Source of the DNA: Marivirga lumbricoides
GTDB lineage: Bacteria; Bacteroidota; Bacteroidia; Cytophagales; Cyclobacteriaceae
DNA: 64,000 nucleotides
Direction: 5' to 3'
Assembly: GCF_014636295.1 (NCBI RefSeq)
Contig: NZ_BMEC01000003.1
Span: 310,001 to 374,000, forward strand
Position numbers and translations under genes: made by a program. The notes under the pieces are model-generated. The model had not been told where the DNA came from. It searched no databases and saw only the letters and a program-made list of their open reading frames with translations. Shown piece after piece: positions 55,583-64,000 of this stretch. How positions within the stretch are numbered: position 1 is the first letter of the stretch; each line of letters begins with the position of its first letter.

Positions 55583-55883
55583 TTTTTTTGCTAAATAAGC
55601 TCAAAGTAATAAATAATATATATTTGATTGGTTTTAGGATTTTGTATGGTTTATACTTACTGAAAATTTCAGAAGGGTAAAAAGGAATTAAAAAATTAAT
55701 AGAATTAGCCTCCGTAAGAAGAAAAACCTCATTCGTAAGGCTGGCTAAAGCAAACTAAAATGTATTTAACATTTGCATACATGTAAGATTAGTCTCCAGG
55801 CTATTAAACTAACTGGTCAATCAGTAATTAATACATGGATTCTTTTTGGGGTGTGTGGCAATTAGAAAAAGATAATAAAATAG
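55583..55883 (+). other. 300-bp gap before the GAF protein gene
   Basis: No coding frame, terminator or consensus promoter was found. A TTTTTGG run near 55842 could be part of a promoter, but its spacing does not fit. Confidence 0.4.
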
Positions 55884-56711
55884 ATGAAAGCAGTTTACAA
55901 AAATTTAGCGCTGATACTATCGCTGGTATTTACCCTCAGTATTATTGGTTTAGCGTATTACCTCTACATTTTTCCTGAACGTATTGCTAATCAAACGCAT
56001 GTTTTTAGTCTGATGGATATAGAAGCCCTTCGTCCTGTATTATTGGAGCTCTATACTTTTTGCGGAGTTTCATTAATTATAGGATTTCTGGCCATTATAA
56101 TGCTGATTTTCTCTAAAAATAGTGAGAATGATAGTAATGTGGTATATATAGAAAAATTCAAAGACAGTAAAAAAGATAAGTCGCAAGATTTCAATAATGA
56201 AAGCAAAAAAGCAGAAGTGTCTGTTGAGTTAACTGAAGTTGCCCAGGCACTTTCAAAGCAAAAGGATAACAAGAAAAAAGCTGAATTATTGCTTTCCACA
56301 GTGGCGGGGAAGCTTGAAGCAAGCCAGGGAGCTATTTTTAAAGCAGGTAAAGAGGGAGATAAAAATATTATTTCATTGTATGCTTCCTATGCTTTTGTGC
56401 TTCCTGAAAGTCAAACAGTTTCTTATGAGTTTGGAGAAGGATTGGCGGGTCAGGTGGCAAAAGAACAAAAACTTATCAATATATCTGATATCCCTGAAGG
56501 CTATATTACCATCCTTTCAGGATTAGGTGAGGCAAAGCCTTCTTACCTAATCATTTGCCCTATTAAAAAAGATGATCAGTTGGTTGGTGTTGTAGAAATA
56601 GCTTCTTTTAAGAAAATGGGTAAAAAGGAGGAACAGCTAATTGAAGATGCTATGAGTTTAATAGCCGAAAGCTTATCAGAAAAGGGTCAAAAAGTTAATC
56701 CGGAGAAATAG
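55884..56711 (+). CDS. Two-helix membrane protein with a GAF domain
   Basis: This 275-residue protein has two membrane helices (LALILSLVFTLSIIGLAYYLY and FCGVSLIIGFLAIIMLIF), a charged linker, and a C-terminal GAF domain. The GAF core SYEFGEGLAGQVAKEQKLINI ... SYLIICPIKKDDQLVGVVEIASF closely resembles the GAF domain of the following 1149-residue protein, so the two are likely paralogous sensors. No catalytic domain is present. It is 21 bases from the next gene, so they are co-transcribed. Confidence 0.8.
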   Translation: MKAVYKNLALILSLVFTLSIIGLAYYLYIFPERIANQTHVFSLMDIEALRPVLLELYTFCGVSLIIGFLAIIMLIFSKNSENDSNVVYIEKFKDSKKDKSQDFNNESKKAEVSVELTEVAQALSKQKDNKKKAELLLSTVAGKLEASQGAIFKAGKEGDKNIISLYASYAFVLPESQTVSYEFGEGLAGQVAKEQKLINISDIPEGYITILSGLGEAKPSYLIICPIKKDDQLVGVVEIASFKKMGKKEEQLIEDAMSLIAESLSEKGQKVNPEK

Positions 56712-56732
56712 TAAGAGTAGAAATAAACGCAC

Positions 56733-59700
56733 ATGTTCAAAAATATTAAAATAGGAACTAAAATAATAGCTGTTTTACTCTTTGTAGTACTGCTGAGTAT
56801 TGTCATAATAAGCTTTATTACCTATAACATGAATAGGCAATCTGTTGAAAAGCTTAATTATGAAAAATTAATGGTTCAATCGAGCCTGAAGGCGGATAAG
56901 ATCAACCTTAGGTTTGAAAATATCATTTCCAATTCAGATCATATATCTGAATTACAAACTATTCAATCGGGAGTACGAAAGCTTCAGGAGGAAGATTCCA
57001 CAGTTAATCAGGATAGTGTTCGCTCTGCAGTACTTTTCCAAATGGAAAATCAGCTGAGAAAATTTACCGATAACTACGCTATTCACTCAATATTTATCAC
57101 TGATCTTTCAGGTGATGTACTACTTAATACCAGTACAATTAGTATTGATTATGATCTGGGAGGAAATCTAAAGGTTTTACAACCTGAGTTTTTTGAAGCT
57201 GCGTTAATGGCTAACACTTTTAGTAAAGTGGTTACTGTAGAAGGGAGTAAATATGTTTTATATGGCCGACCTTTAATTAATGATTATAATGCCCCTGCAG
57301 GAGTACTTGTGCTTGTGAAGGATATAGCACCTGTATTGGAGATTATAGCTGATGAAAATACTGAATTTAAGACTTCAGAAAATATTCTAACTTATCAAGA
57401 GAATAATCAGGCGATTTACCTCAGTAAATTAAGATTTGTGCCTGATAGCATAGCACCTATTGCTGTATCAATGGGTGATGAGTTTAGTGTAGCGGTGCAA
57501 AATGCAGCGAAAGGCAAAACTGGCTATTCGAAAGACCTTGATTATACCGGCACACCTGTACTGGCAGTATGGAATCCTATTCCTTCAATAGGCTGGGGTC
57601 TGGCAAGCACTGTGCGTGAAAGCGAAGTACAAGATCAATTTGGAGACCTGATGGAGACATTTGTGTATACAGGTATTATCATTCTGTTTTTCACTTTTAT
57701 TATTTCTCTTATATTTTCAAAAGTCCTTATTAGTCCTATACTTTCTCTGAAGGAAACTTTAAAGCTTTTGGGTAAAGGTATTTTACCTAATAATGTGCCT
57801 AAGCAATCTGAAGATGAAATCGGAGAAATGGCAGTTATTTTGGACAGCTTTGTGAGCTCCCTGAAAGGCACTGCTAATTTTGCCAAACAAATAGGCGAGG
57901 GCGATTTTCAGGCAGACTTTAAACCTATTTCAGAGGAAGATACACTTGGAAATTCACTTATCAACATGAGGAATTCCATCCAGGAAGCTGAAAAACGTGA
58001 TAAAGAAAGAAACTGGATTGTAACAGGTGTTGCCGAAATAGGAGAAATATTGAGAAGTAATGATGACCTGGAACAACTGGGTGATGAAATACTAGGATAT
58101 GTAACTAAGAAAATTGATGCAATTCAAGGAGCATTTTATGTACTTAATGATGACGACCCTGACGATTTCTTTATTGAAATGAAGTCTAGTTATGCTTATA
58201 ACAAGAAAAAGTACTTAAAAGCCAGATTTAAGTTTGCTGAAGGCCTGATTGGGCAGTCAGCTATTGAACAAGATACCTTATTAAGAACTGAAATACCCCA
58301 CGATTATGTGAGTATAACTTCAGGGCTTTTAGGTGATAAAAGACCTACTAGTATCTTAATTGTACCATTGATTACTGATGAAAAAGTATACGGGGTATTA
58401 GAGTTTGCGGGTTTTGAAAAATTTGATTCTAGTCAGGTAAAATTTGTACAGGAGATCAGTTTAATTATTGCCCGTACTGTATTTAATATAAAAGTTAATG
58501 AGAGAACCAGAAAGTTACTGGCCGAATCTCAAACAATGAGTCAGGAGCTTCAGGAGCAGCAGGAAGTGCTAAGACAGAATGCTGAAGAAATGGAAGCCAC
58601 TCAGGAAGAGCTGAAGCGTACCAACCAGCGATTGGAAGATCAAATTGAGGAGGTAAACAGAACACAGAAGCGTATGCAGCTGTTGCTTGAAAATGCTTCT
58701 GAGGTTATCACCATTTATGAAAAAGATGGTCAGGTTCGCTACATTTCTCCATCCGTTAAGAAAATTTTGGGTTACAAGCAGGAAGACCTTATCAATACCA
58801 ACTTCATTGATAAAGTGCATCCGGATTCTCAAGAGGAAATTAACACATTGTTCCAGCAATTGGTTAACAACCCTGATGAGTCTATTACATCGCAACATCA
58901 ATATGCAAATAGCGAAGGAGAATATATTTGGGTTGAAATAACAGGAAGTAACCAGCTGGAAGATCCGGCCATACAAGGAATTATATTCAATACCAGAGAT
59001 ATAACAGAACGAAGAAGAGCAGAGCAGGAAGAAAGAATGCGAAGCAAAATGCAAGCACTCTCTGAAAACTCACCGGATTTGATTACCAGGATTGACAGTG
59101 AAGGTAAATTCTTCTATGTTAACCCAATGATTGAAAACTATACCGGGAAAAGGCCTGATGAGGTAATTCAACTAGAATTAAATCACTCTGGAATTGAGCC
59201 TCGCATCATTGAAGAATGGAATAAGCTCTTGCTCTATGTAAAAGATAATAATTCCAAAATTACCGAGGAGATGAATTTCCCTTCTGCAATGGGAGACAGG
59301 GTAATGCAGGTAAATGCAATTCCTGAATATGATGAGGAGAAAAATCTGGAGTCAGTATTATTGGTTTCCCATGACATTACTGAAAGGAAAGCCATTGAGT
59401 TGGAAATTGCCAGTAAGAATAAGAAGATCACGGAAAGTATCAATTATGCCAAAAGAATACAGGGCTCAATCTTGCCTAATAATGAGGTAATAAGACAAAA
59501 GCTTCCTGAGTCATTTATCCTCTATAAAGCAAAAGATGTGGTCAGTGGAGACTTCCCATGGTATATTGAAGTAGGAGATGCCATCTACATTGCAGCTGTG
59601 GATTGTACCGGGCATGGGGTTCCGGGTGCCTTAATATCATTAATTGGATATTTCTTATTGAACGATATTGTAAGGTCCCAGAAGATAAGTGATCCGGGGA

Positions 59701-60182
59701 TCATTCTGGATAAACTAGACGCTGGGGTTACTGCTACTTTGAGGCAGGATAGAGATGATTCGACCACTAAGGATGGTATGGATATCGCCTTCTGTAAAAT
59801 CAATAAAAAGAACAATACCATTGAATATTCTGGGGCGCACAGACCACTATACTACTTGCATGCTTCAGGTGAGCTCGATGAAATAAAAGGAAATAAATTC
59901 CCTATTGGAGGAGGTATTTATAAAAACCAAACCAACTTCGATAATCATAAAATTAAATATAAAGCCGGAGATTCTGTATTCTTCTGTTCAGACGGTTTCC
60001 CTGATCAATTCGGAGGGCCAGATAACAGGAAATTTGGACCAAAAAGGCTTAGAGAGCTAATAGTCGATAATCAAAGCAAATCAATGGATGAACTGCATAA
60101 TGTGTTTGATGAGGCATGGGAAAATTGGAAATCTGACTACAAACAAACAGACGATGTACTGCTAATTGGTATTAGATTTTAA
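56733..60182 (+). CDS. Multidomain sensor with SpoIIE-type serine phosphatase
   Basis: This 1149-residue membrane sensor has a first helix near residues 10-30, a periplasmic Cache-like domain, and a second helix near 309-330. HAMP (331-385), GAF (about 440-590) and a Glu-rich coiled coil (590-645) follow, then two PAS domains (about 650-885, each ending in a DITER-type phrase). It ends in a SpoIIE/PP2C phosphatase: AKDVVSGDFPWYIEV, AAVDCTGHGVPGALISL, DGMDIAFCKINK and SDGFPDQFGG. By analogy with SiaA it should dephosphorylate the SiaC-like protein encoded downstream. The metal-binding Asp residues appear intact. Confidence 0.92.
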   Translation: MFKNIKIGTKIIAVLLFVVLLSIVIISFITYNMNRQSVEKLNYEKLMVQSSLKADKINLRFENIISNSDHISELQTIQSGVRKLQEEDSTVNQDSVRSAVLFQMENQLRKFTDNYAIHSIFITDLSGDVLLNTSTISIDYDLGGNLKVLQPEFFEAALMANTFSKVVTVEGSKYVLYGRPLINDYNAPAGVLVLVKDIAPVLEIIADENTEFKTSENILTYQENNQAIYLSKLRFVPDSIAPIAVSMGDEFSVAVQNAAKGKTGYSKDLDYTGTPVLAVWNPIPSIGWGLASTVRESEVQDQFGDLMETFVYTGIIILFFTFIISLIFSKVLISPILSLKETLKLLGKGILPNNVPKQSEDEIGEMAVILDSFVSSLKGTANFAKQIGEGDFQADFKPISEEDTLGNSLINMRNSIQEAEKRDKERNWIVTGVAEIGEILRSNDDLEQLGDEILGYVTKKIDAIQGAFYVLNDDDPDDFFIEMKSSYAYNKKKYLKARFKFAEGLIGQSAIEQDTLLRTEIPHDYVSITSGLLGDKRPTSILIVPLITDEKVYGVLEFAGFEKFDSSQVKFVQEISLIIARTVFNIKVNERTRKLLAESQTMSQELQEQQEVLRQNAEEMEATQEELKRTNQRLEDQIEEVNRTQKRMQLLLENASEVITIYEKDGQVRYISPSVKKILGYKQEDLINTNFIDKVHPDSQEEINTLFQQLVNNPDESITSQHQYANSEGEYIWVEITGSNQLEDPAIQGIIFNTRDITERRRAEQEERMRSKMQALSENSPDLITRIDSEGKFFYVNPMIENYTGKRPDEVIQLELNHSGIEPRIIEEWNKLLLYVKDNNSKITEEMNFPSAMGDRVMQVNAIPEYDEEKNLESVLLVSHDITERKAIELEIASKNKKITESINYAKRIQGSILPNNEVIRQKLPESFILYKAKDVVSGDFPWYIEVGDAIYIAAVDCTGHGVPGALISLIGYFLLNDIVRSQKISDPGIILDKLDAGVTATLRQDRDDSTTKDGMDIAFCKINKKNNTIEYSGAHRPLYYLHASGELDEIKGNKFPIGGGIYKNQTNFDNHKIKYKAGDSVFFCSDGFPDQFGGPDNRKFGPKRLRELIVDNQSKSMDELHNVFDEAWENWKSDYKQTDDVLLIGIRF

Positions 60183-60274
60183 TAAGTAAAAGATAAAGTA
60201 TAAATAAAATTATTTAATTTGAAGCCAAATTTGGAGTAATCCGGTTTTAATGAAAAGCAATTAATCTAGAAAAC

Positions 60275-60817
60275 ATGAAGTATATATATGATCTGCATAA
60301 GACCATGTTGTCCAGAAACCTGATTTTGGTTTATGAAGGAGAATTCACCCAGGAGATTACTAAATCTGTTTTAGCCATGGCTGAAAGAAATATGGATTCA
60401 ATGGGTGAAGAATCAAGCATTAAAAGAAAGGTTTTTAATGTGATGGTGGAGTGTTTACAGAATATTGTGAAACATTCTGAAGATTTCAACCCTCTTTCAT
60501 CCAAAAGGAATGCGGCAATCTTTATTGTAGGGAAAGAAGACGACCGCTATATAGTTACCAGCGGCAACCCTGTGGATACTGAAGCTGCCAATTCTTTGAA
60601 GAAAAGAATTGATGAGATTAACGGATTGGATAAGGAAGGTCTCAAAAAAATGTACAAAGACATTATTAAAACCAACCATTTATCAGACAAAGGTGGTGCA
60701 GGTCTTGGTTTTGTAGATATGGCCCGAAAGTCAGGTCAGAAGCTTGAGTATGATTTTGAAGACATGGGAGAAGGATTCCACTTCTTTTCTATTACTACTA
60801 CTGTACTCCGATTTTAA
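60275..60817 (+). CDS. SiaB family protein kinase (DUF6272)
   Basis: This 180-residue GHKL-like kinase domain has the N-box region VFNVMVECLQNIVKHSEDF and the Gly-rich segment LSDKGGAGLGFVDMARKSG. This matches the SiaB family, which phosphorylates SiaC in Pseudomonas partner switching. It lies between the SpoIIE phosphatase and the SiaC-like gene, the expected arrangement. Confidence 0.9.
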   Translation: MKYIYDLHKTMLSRNLILVYEGEFTQEITKSVLAMAERNMDSMGEESSIKRKVFNVMVECLQNIVKHSEDFNPLSSKRNAAIFIVGKEDDRYIVTSGNPVDTEAANSLKKRIDEINGLDKEGLKKMYKDIIKTNHLSDKGGAGLGFVDMARKSGQKLEYDFEDMGEGFHFFSITTTVLRF

Positions 60818-60852
60818 GAAATTATCTAAACATATAAATTTTAATAAAGAAT

Positions 60853-61215
60853 ATGGAAATCATAAATTTAGAAGGAACAGAAGATACCCCGAAAATATTA
60901 CTAGATAAAGGCAATGGCATCTTTGAAATTTCCGGCAGATCCCTTCCTGAAGATTCAGCTGAGTTTTACCAGCCTGTTTTAGATTGGATCAGCGCCTATG
61001 GGGAGGATCCAAATCCGGAGACTTCATTCGTTTTCAAATTAGAATATTTTAACACAGCCTCATCTAAACTGATACTGGATGTGTTATCAGCCCTTGAAGA
61101 TATTGAAGGTGTATCCATCGACTGGTATTTTCATGAGGACGATGAAGACATGGAAGAAGCAGGTGAAGAATTCTCTGAATTGGTAGAAATACCATTTGAC
61201 TTCAAAACCTATTAA
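60853..61215 (+). CDS. SiaC family partner-switching substrate (DUF1987)
   Basis: This 120-residue acidic protein has TPKILLDKGNGIFEISGRSLPEDSAEFYQPVLDWI and LEYFNTASSKLILDVLSAL, the SiaC signature, with the Thr/Ser acceptor region in FNTASSK. Its phosphorylation state is set by the SiaB-like kinase and the SpoIIE phosphatase. In Pseudomonas, dephosphorylated SiaC activates the diguanylate cyclase SiaD; no cyclase gene is visible here before the window ends, so the target is unknown. Confidence 0.92.
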   Translation: MEIINLEGTEDTPKILLDKGNGIFEISGRSLPEDSAEFYQPVLDWISAYGEDPNPETSFVFKLEYFNTASSKLILDVLSALEDIEGVSIDWYFHEDDEDMEEAGEEFSELVEIPFDFKTY

Positions 61216-61236
61216 TTTATACACCAATGAATTCTC

Positions 61237-61261
61237 AATAGGCCATTAAAACTGGCCTATT
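61237..61261 (+). terminator. Possible terminator or attenuator after the SiaC-like gene
   Basis: AATAGGCCA and TGGCCTATT form a 9-bp stem over a 7-base loop. The T-run is weak, so some transcription could continue into the transporter gene. Confidence 0.5.
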
Positions 61262-61349
61262 GTACTGAATTTTATTTTGCTATGAACAGCAAATAATGAG
61301 GAAACTTTTAAAGTTTTTTCATAAACACTTAAACTAATAGCATTTTTCT

Positions 61350-64000
61350 ATGAGTGAAGAAATACTCAAAGCCTTAACCCAACTTTTCGCCATCATTACC
61401 AAGCAAGATGGAGGTGTTACCGAGAAGGAAAGAAATTTTGTTATAGGTTTCTTTCAGCAGGAGCTTGATCAGGACTCTATTAAAGAATATTTAGAGCTTT
61501 ATGATAAGTTTGCCGGCTATGGGGAAGAAGAAGGGGCAGGAGAAGAAAGTGAAGAAGACGAGAAAAAAAAGAAGAGAAAATTAACTTCTGTTCGTGATTC
61601 CGTTAGAACGCTTGCTATTTGTAAGAAAATCAATAAAACACTTACTCAAAAGCAAAAGGTAGTTGTTTTAATTAAATTGTTAGAGCTGGTATCTTCTGAT
61701 AATAATTTCACGCCTCAGCGTATGGAAATTATTGATACCGTATCCACAGTCTTTAACATTATTAAGAATGAATTTAAGCTGATAGAAAGCTTTGTAATTA
61801 AACAAAGTGCGGCAGACTTGAAGGAGTTTGAAGAAATTTTAGCAGTGAGTGATCAAACTTCTGTTGAACAAACTTTGCATGTGCATGCTGATATTAAAGG
61901 AGAGATTCTTTTTATGAGTGTGGATAGTGTGGATATGTACTTTGTTAAGTATACAGGAAAAGAGGAAATAAATCTTAATGGCTTTATTATGAAGCCTTTT
62001 CATGTATACTTATTTTCCCATGGAAGTACTATCAAAACACCTAAAGGGGCAGCTCTTTATTATTCAGACCTTATTCGCCAGTTCCTCTCAGATGGAGAGG
62101 TGGTAAAACTTTCTTTCAATGCTGAAAATATTGATTTTCAGTTTCCAAATGGTGAATTAGGCCTTAGGAATGTAAATGTTTTTGAAGGCCCCGGTCAACT
62201 GGTAGGTATTATGGGAGCTTCCGGAGCAGGAAAGACTACTTTGCTGAATGTACTGGCCGGAATTGAAAAGCCTACCAGAGGTAAGATCCTTATTAATGGA
62301 TATGACCTCAATGCCGACCATGATGAATTGCAGGGTATTATTGGCTATGTAGCACAAGATGATTTATTAATAGAAGAGCTTACTGTTTATCAAAACCTTT
62401 ACTACAATGCAAAGCTGTGTTTTGCAGGTACCAGTGAAGATGAGATACACAAGAGAGTAATGGAAACGCTTGAAAGTCTTGGCCTTGACCAAAGAAAAGA
62501 CTTAAGGGTGGGAAGTGTATTGGATAAAACAATTTCTGGAGGTCAAAGAAAAAGGCTAAACATAGCGCTTGAGCTTATCAGGGAGCCGGCTGTCATGTTT
62601 GTTGATGAACCAACTTCAGGACTTTCTTCTCGTGATTCAGAGAATGTAATTGACTTATTAAAAGAACTTACCTTAAAAGGGAAGTTAATATTTGTGGTAA
62701 TTCACCAGCCTTCATCGGACATCTATAAAATGTTTGACAAAATGGTGATAATGGATACGGGAGGATACCAGATTTTTTATGGTCATCCCGTTGAAGCCGT
62801 TACCTATTTTAAGAAGACTACCAACCAGGTAGACGCAGAGCGAGGTGTTTGCCCTACTTGCGGAAATGTGAACCCTGAACAAATATTTAATATTGTTGAG
62901 GCAAAGGTGGTGGATGAGTACGGCCAGCTCACAAGCAAGAGAAAGGTAAATCCTGTTCAGTGGAGAGAGTTTTTCAAAGATAACTTTCAGCTAAGTAGAG
63001 TTGAGGATGAGAAAGAAGCTCCTCATTCTACATTGAGCATCCCTAACAGAATAAAGCAGTCGTATATTTTTACAGTCAGAGATACTCTCTCTAAAATCAG
63101 CAATAAACAATATTTACTGATTAATTTATTAGAGGCACCTCTACTGGCCTTACTTCTTGCATTTATTATTAAATACAAAAGTGCCCCTGGTGGAGAGGAA
63201 TATGTATTCAGGTTTAACGAAAATTTACCTGCATTTCTTTTAATGAGTATTGTTGTAGCGCTTTTTATGGGGCTTACTGTCAGTGCTGAGGAAATTATCA
63301 GGGATCGGAAGATTTTAAAGCGAGAGTCTTTCCTTAATTTAAGCTGGAATAGCTATCTGCAATCTAAATTGCTTATATTATTTACGCTGTCTGCCATTCA
63401 AACTTTGACTTATGTAATTATAGGAGTACTGGTACTGGAGATTAAAGGGATGACCTTAAGTATGTGGGCGGTCTTATTTTCCACTTCATGCTTTGCAAAT
63501 GTACTGGGCTTAAACGTGAGTTCTGCATTTAGATCAGCCGTAACTGTTTATATATTAATTCCACTGCTGCTTATACCTCAAATGATTTTAAGTGGGCTAT
63601 TATTTAGTTTCGATAAGCTGAATGACTTTGTAAGTACTAAAGGACAAGTGCCTATAGTTGCTGATTTAATGACTTCCCGCTGGGCTTATGAAGCAATGAC
63701 AGTTGACATGTTCAAAAACAACGGTTATCAGGAATATTTTTATGATATAGAGGCTGTTGAGAAAATGGCTGATTATAAATCATCCTTTAAGACCAAAAAA
63801 ATACGTGAGAAGCTTCGACTAATAGAAAACCAGATTGATTCCAAGGAAGAAGAGGATATAGAAGCCGTAGATGAAGCAATCCGCATCATCAAAAATGCTA
63901 TTGAGAATGATACCCTCAAGGCTAATTTAAAAGATGTTGATCTTGATGAATTCCTTAAAAAGGAAAACATTAATAAAGAAACTATAAAGAAAATAGATAC
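61350..64000 (+). CDS. ABCG-type ABC transporter with N-terminal TerB-like domain (3' end outside window)
   Basis: This is an open frame from ATG 61350 to the window end, 883 residues so far. The first 150 residues are helical and acidic (ALTQLFAIITKQDGGVTEKERNF), like a TerB/tellurite-resistance-type domain. The nucleotide-binding domain follows: Walker A GIMGASGAGKTTLL near residue 290, signature SGGQRKRLNIA, Walker B VMFVDEPTSGL. A CPTCGNVNPEQIF segment and ABC-2 type membrane helices follow (from residue about 585). This half-transporter layout fits a lipid or glycan exporter of the ABCG class. Substrate is unknown. It follows the SiaC-like gene by 134 bases. Confidence 0.88.
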   Translation, partial: MSEEILKALTQLFAIITKQDGGVTEKERNFVIGFFQQELDQDSIKEYLELYDKFAGYGEEEGAGEESEEDEKKKKRKLTSVRDSVRTLAICKKINKTLTQKQKVVVLIKLLELVSSDNNFTPQRMEIIDTVSTVFNIIKNEFKLIESFVIKQSAADLKEFEEILAVSDQTSVEQTLHVHADIKGEILFMSVDSVDMYFVKYTGKEEINLNGFIMKPFHVYLFSHGSTIKTPKGAALYYSDLIRQFLSDGEVVKLSFNAENIDFQFPNGELGLRNVNVFEGPGQLVGIMGASGAGKTTLLNVLAGIEKPTRGKILINGYDLNADHDELQGIIGYVAQDDLLIEELTVYQNLYYNAKLCFAGTSEDEIHKRVMETLESLGLDQRKDLRVGSVLDKTISGGQRKRLNIALELIREPAVMFVDEPTSGLSSRDSENVIDLLKELTLKGKLIFVVIHQPSSDIYKMFDKMVIMDTGGYQIFYGHPVEAVTYFKKTTNQVDAERGVCPTCGNVNPEQIFNIVEAKVVDEYGQLTSKRKVNPVQWREFFKDNFQLSRVEDEKEAPHSTLSIPNRIKQSYIFTVRDTLSKISNKQYLLINLLEAPLLALLLAFIIKYKSAPGGEEYVFRFNENLPAFLLMSIVVALFMGLTVSAEEIIRDRKILKRESFLNLSWNSYLQSKLLILFTLSAIQTLTYVIIGVLVLEIKGMTLSMWAVLFSTSCFANVLGLNVSSAFRSAVTVYILIPLLLIPQMILSGLLFSFDKLNDFVSTKGQVPIVADLMTSRWAYEAMTVDMFKNNGYQEYFYDIEAVEKMADYKSSFKTKKIREKLRLIENQIDSKEEEDIEAVDEAIRIIKNAIENDTLKANLKDVDLDEFLKKENINKETIKKID

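Noticed and set aside
58569-59054. 161-residue minus-strand frame inside the large sensor-phosphatase gene
   Set aside because: It is antisense to a well-conserved coding region and shows no family likeness.

Overview
The window looks like a chromosomal stretch of an AT-rich member of the Bacteroidota, most likely a Cytophagales bacterium. The evidence is the Bacteroidota promoter type (TTG, 19-21 bases, TAnnTTTG) at several genes, the general lack of Shine-Dalgarno sequences, and families common in this phylum (DUF2141, SiaB/SiaC-like partner switching, Bacteroidota-style surface glycan genes). No rRNA or tRNA gene was found. Assignment below order level is not possible from the sequence alone.

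Layout. 1-3.9 kb: end of a surface-polysaccharide cluster (two GT4 glycosyltransferases, a GNAT protein, a NodB-like deacetylase). 4.2-13.2 kb: housekeeping genes (valS, enoyl-CoA hydratase, sucD, fructosamine kinase family, an AGCS amino-acid symporter). The gaps here carry a 235-bp direct repeat, a recurring ACGTGAGACACGT palindrome and two tandem copies of a probable small RNA unit. 13.8-20.7 kb: small exported proteins, a recA gene broken by an apparent 50-bp deletion over DNA-binding loop L2, an outer-membrane barrel, a membrane aminopeptidase and a PhoB/PhoR-type two-component pair. 20.7-24.2 kb: RluA-type pseudouridine synthase and rplM-rpsI-rpsB-tsf. 24.3-28.9 kb: a minus-strand operon of glycosyltransferases with a rhodanese lipoprotein. 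29.2-30.7 kb: Hsp20-like protein and a sterol-desaturase family protein.

30.7-48.8 kb is the outstanding region, a complete type I-B-like CRISPR-Cas locus on the plus strand. The order is WYL regulator, cas6, REP-associated transposase (RAYT), a second cas6, cas5, cas3, a cas8-like gene, cas7, cas4, cas1, a four-helix-bundle (S23/IVP-type) gene, cas2, leader, and an array of about 100 thirty-base repeats with about 96 spacers (hand count). Three features are unusual. Five copies of one palindrome, a REP-like element, sit only at the joints of the cas operon, and one lies inside the RAYT reading frame. Two different Cas6 proteins are encoded. The array is punctuated by a 108-bp hairpin module that is also its true trailer (four copies, two identical over about 168 bp including the degenerate terminal repeat), so it looks like several arrays fused end to end.

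48.9-64 kb: class V aminotransferase, marC, rnhA, trmN6-like methyltransferase and a saccharopine dehydrogenase family gene. A signalling cluster follows: CheR, CheB, a GAF membrane protein, a 1149-residue sensor-SpoIIE phosphatase, SiaB-like kinase and SiaC-like substrate. It ends with an ABCG-type transporter that runs off the window. The phosphatase, kinase and SiaC trio should form a partner-switching module, possibly linked to the CheR/CheB pair and the transporter.
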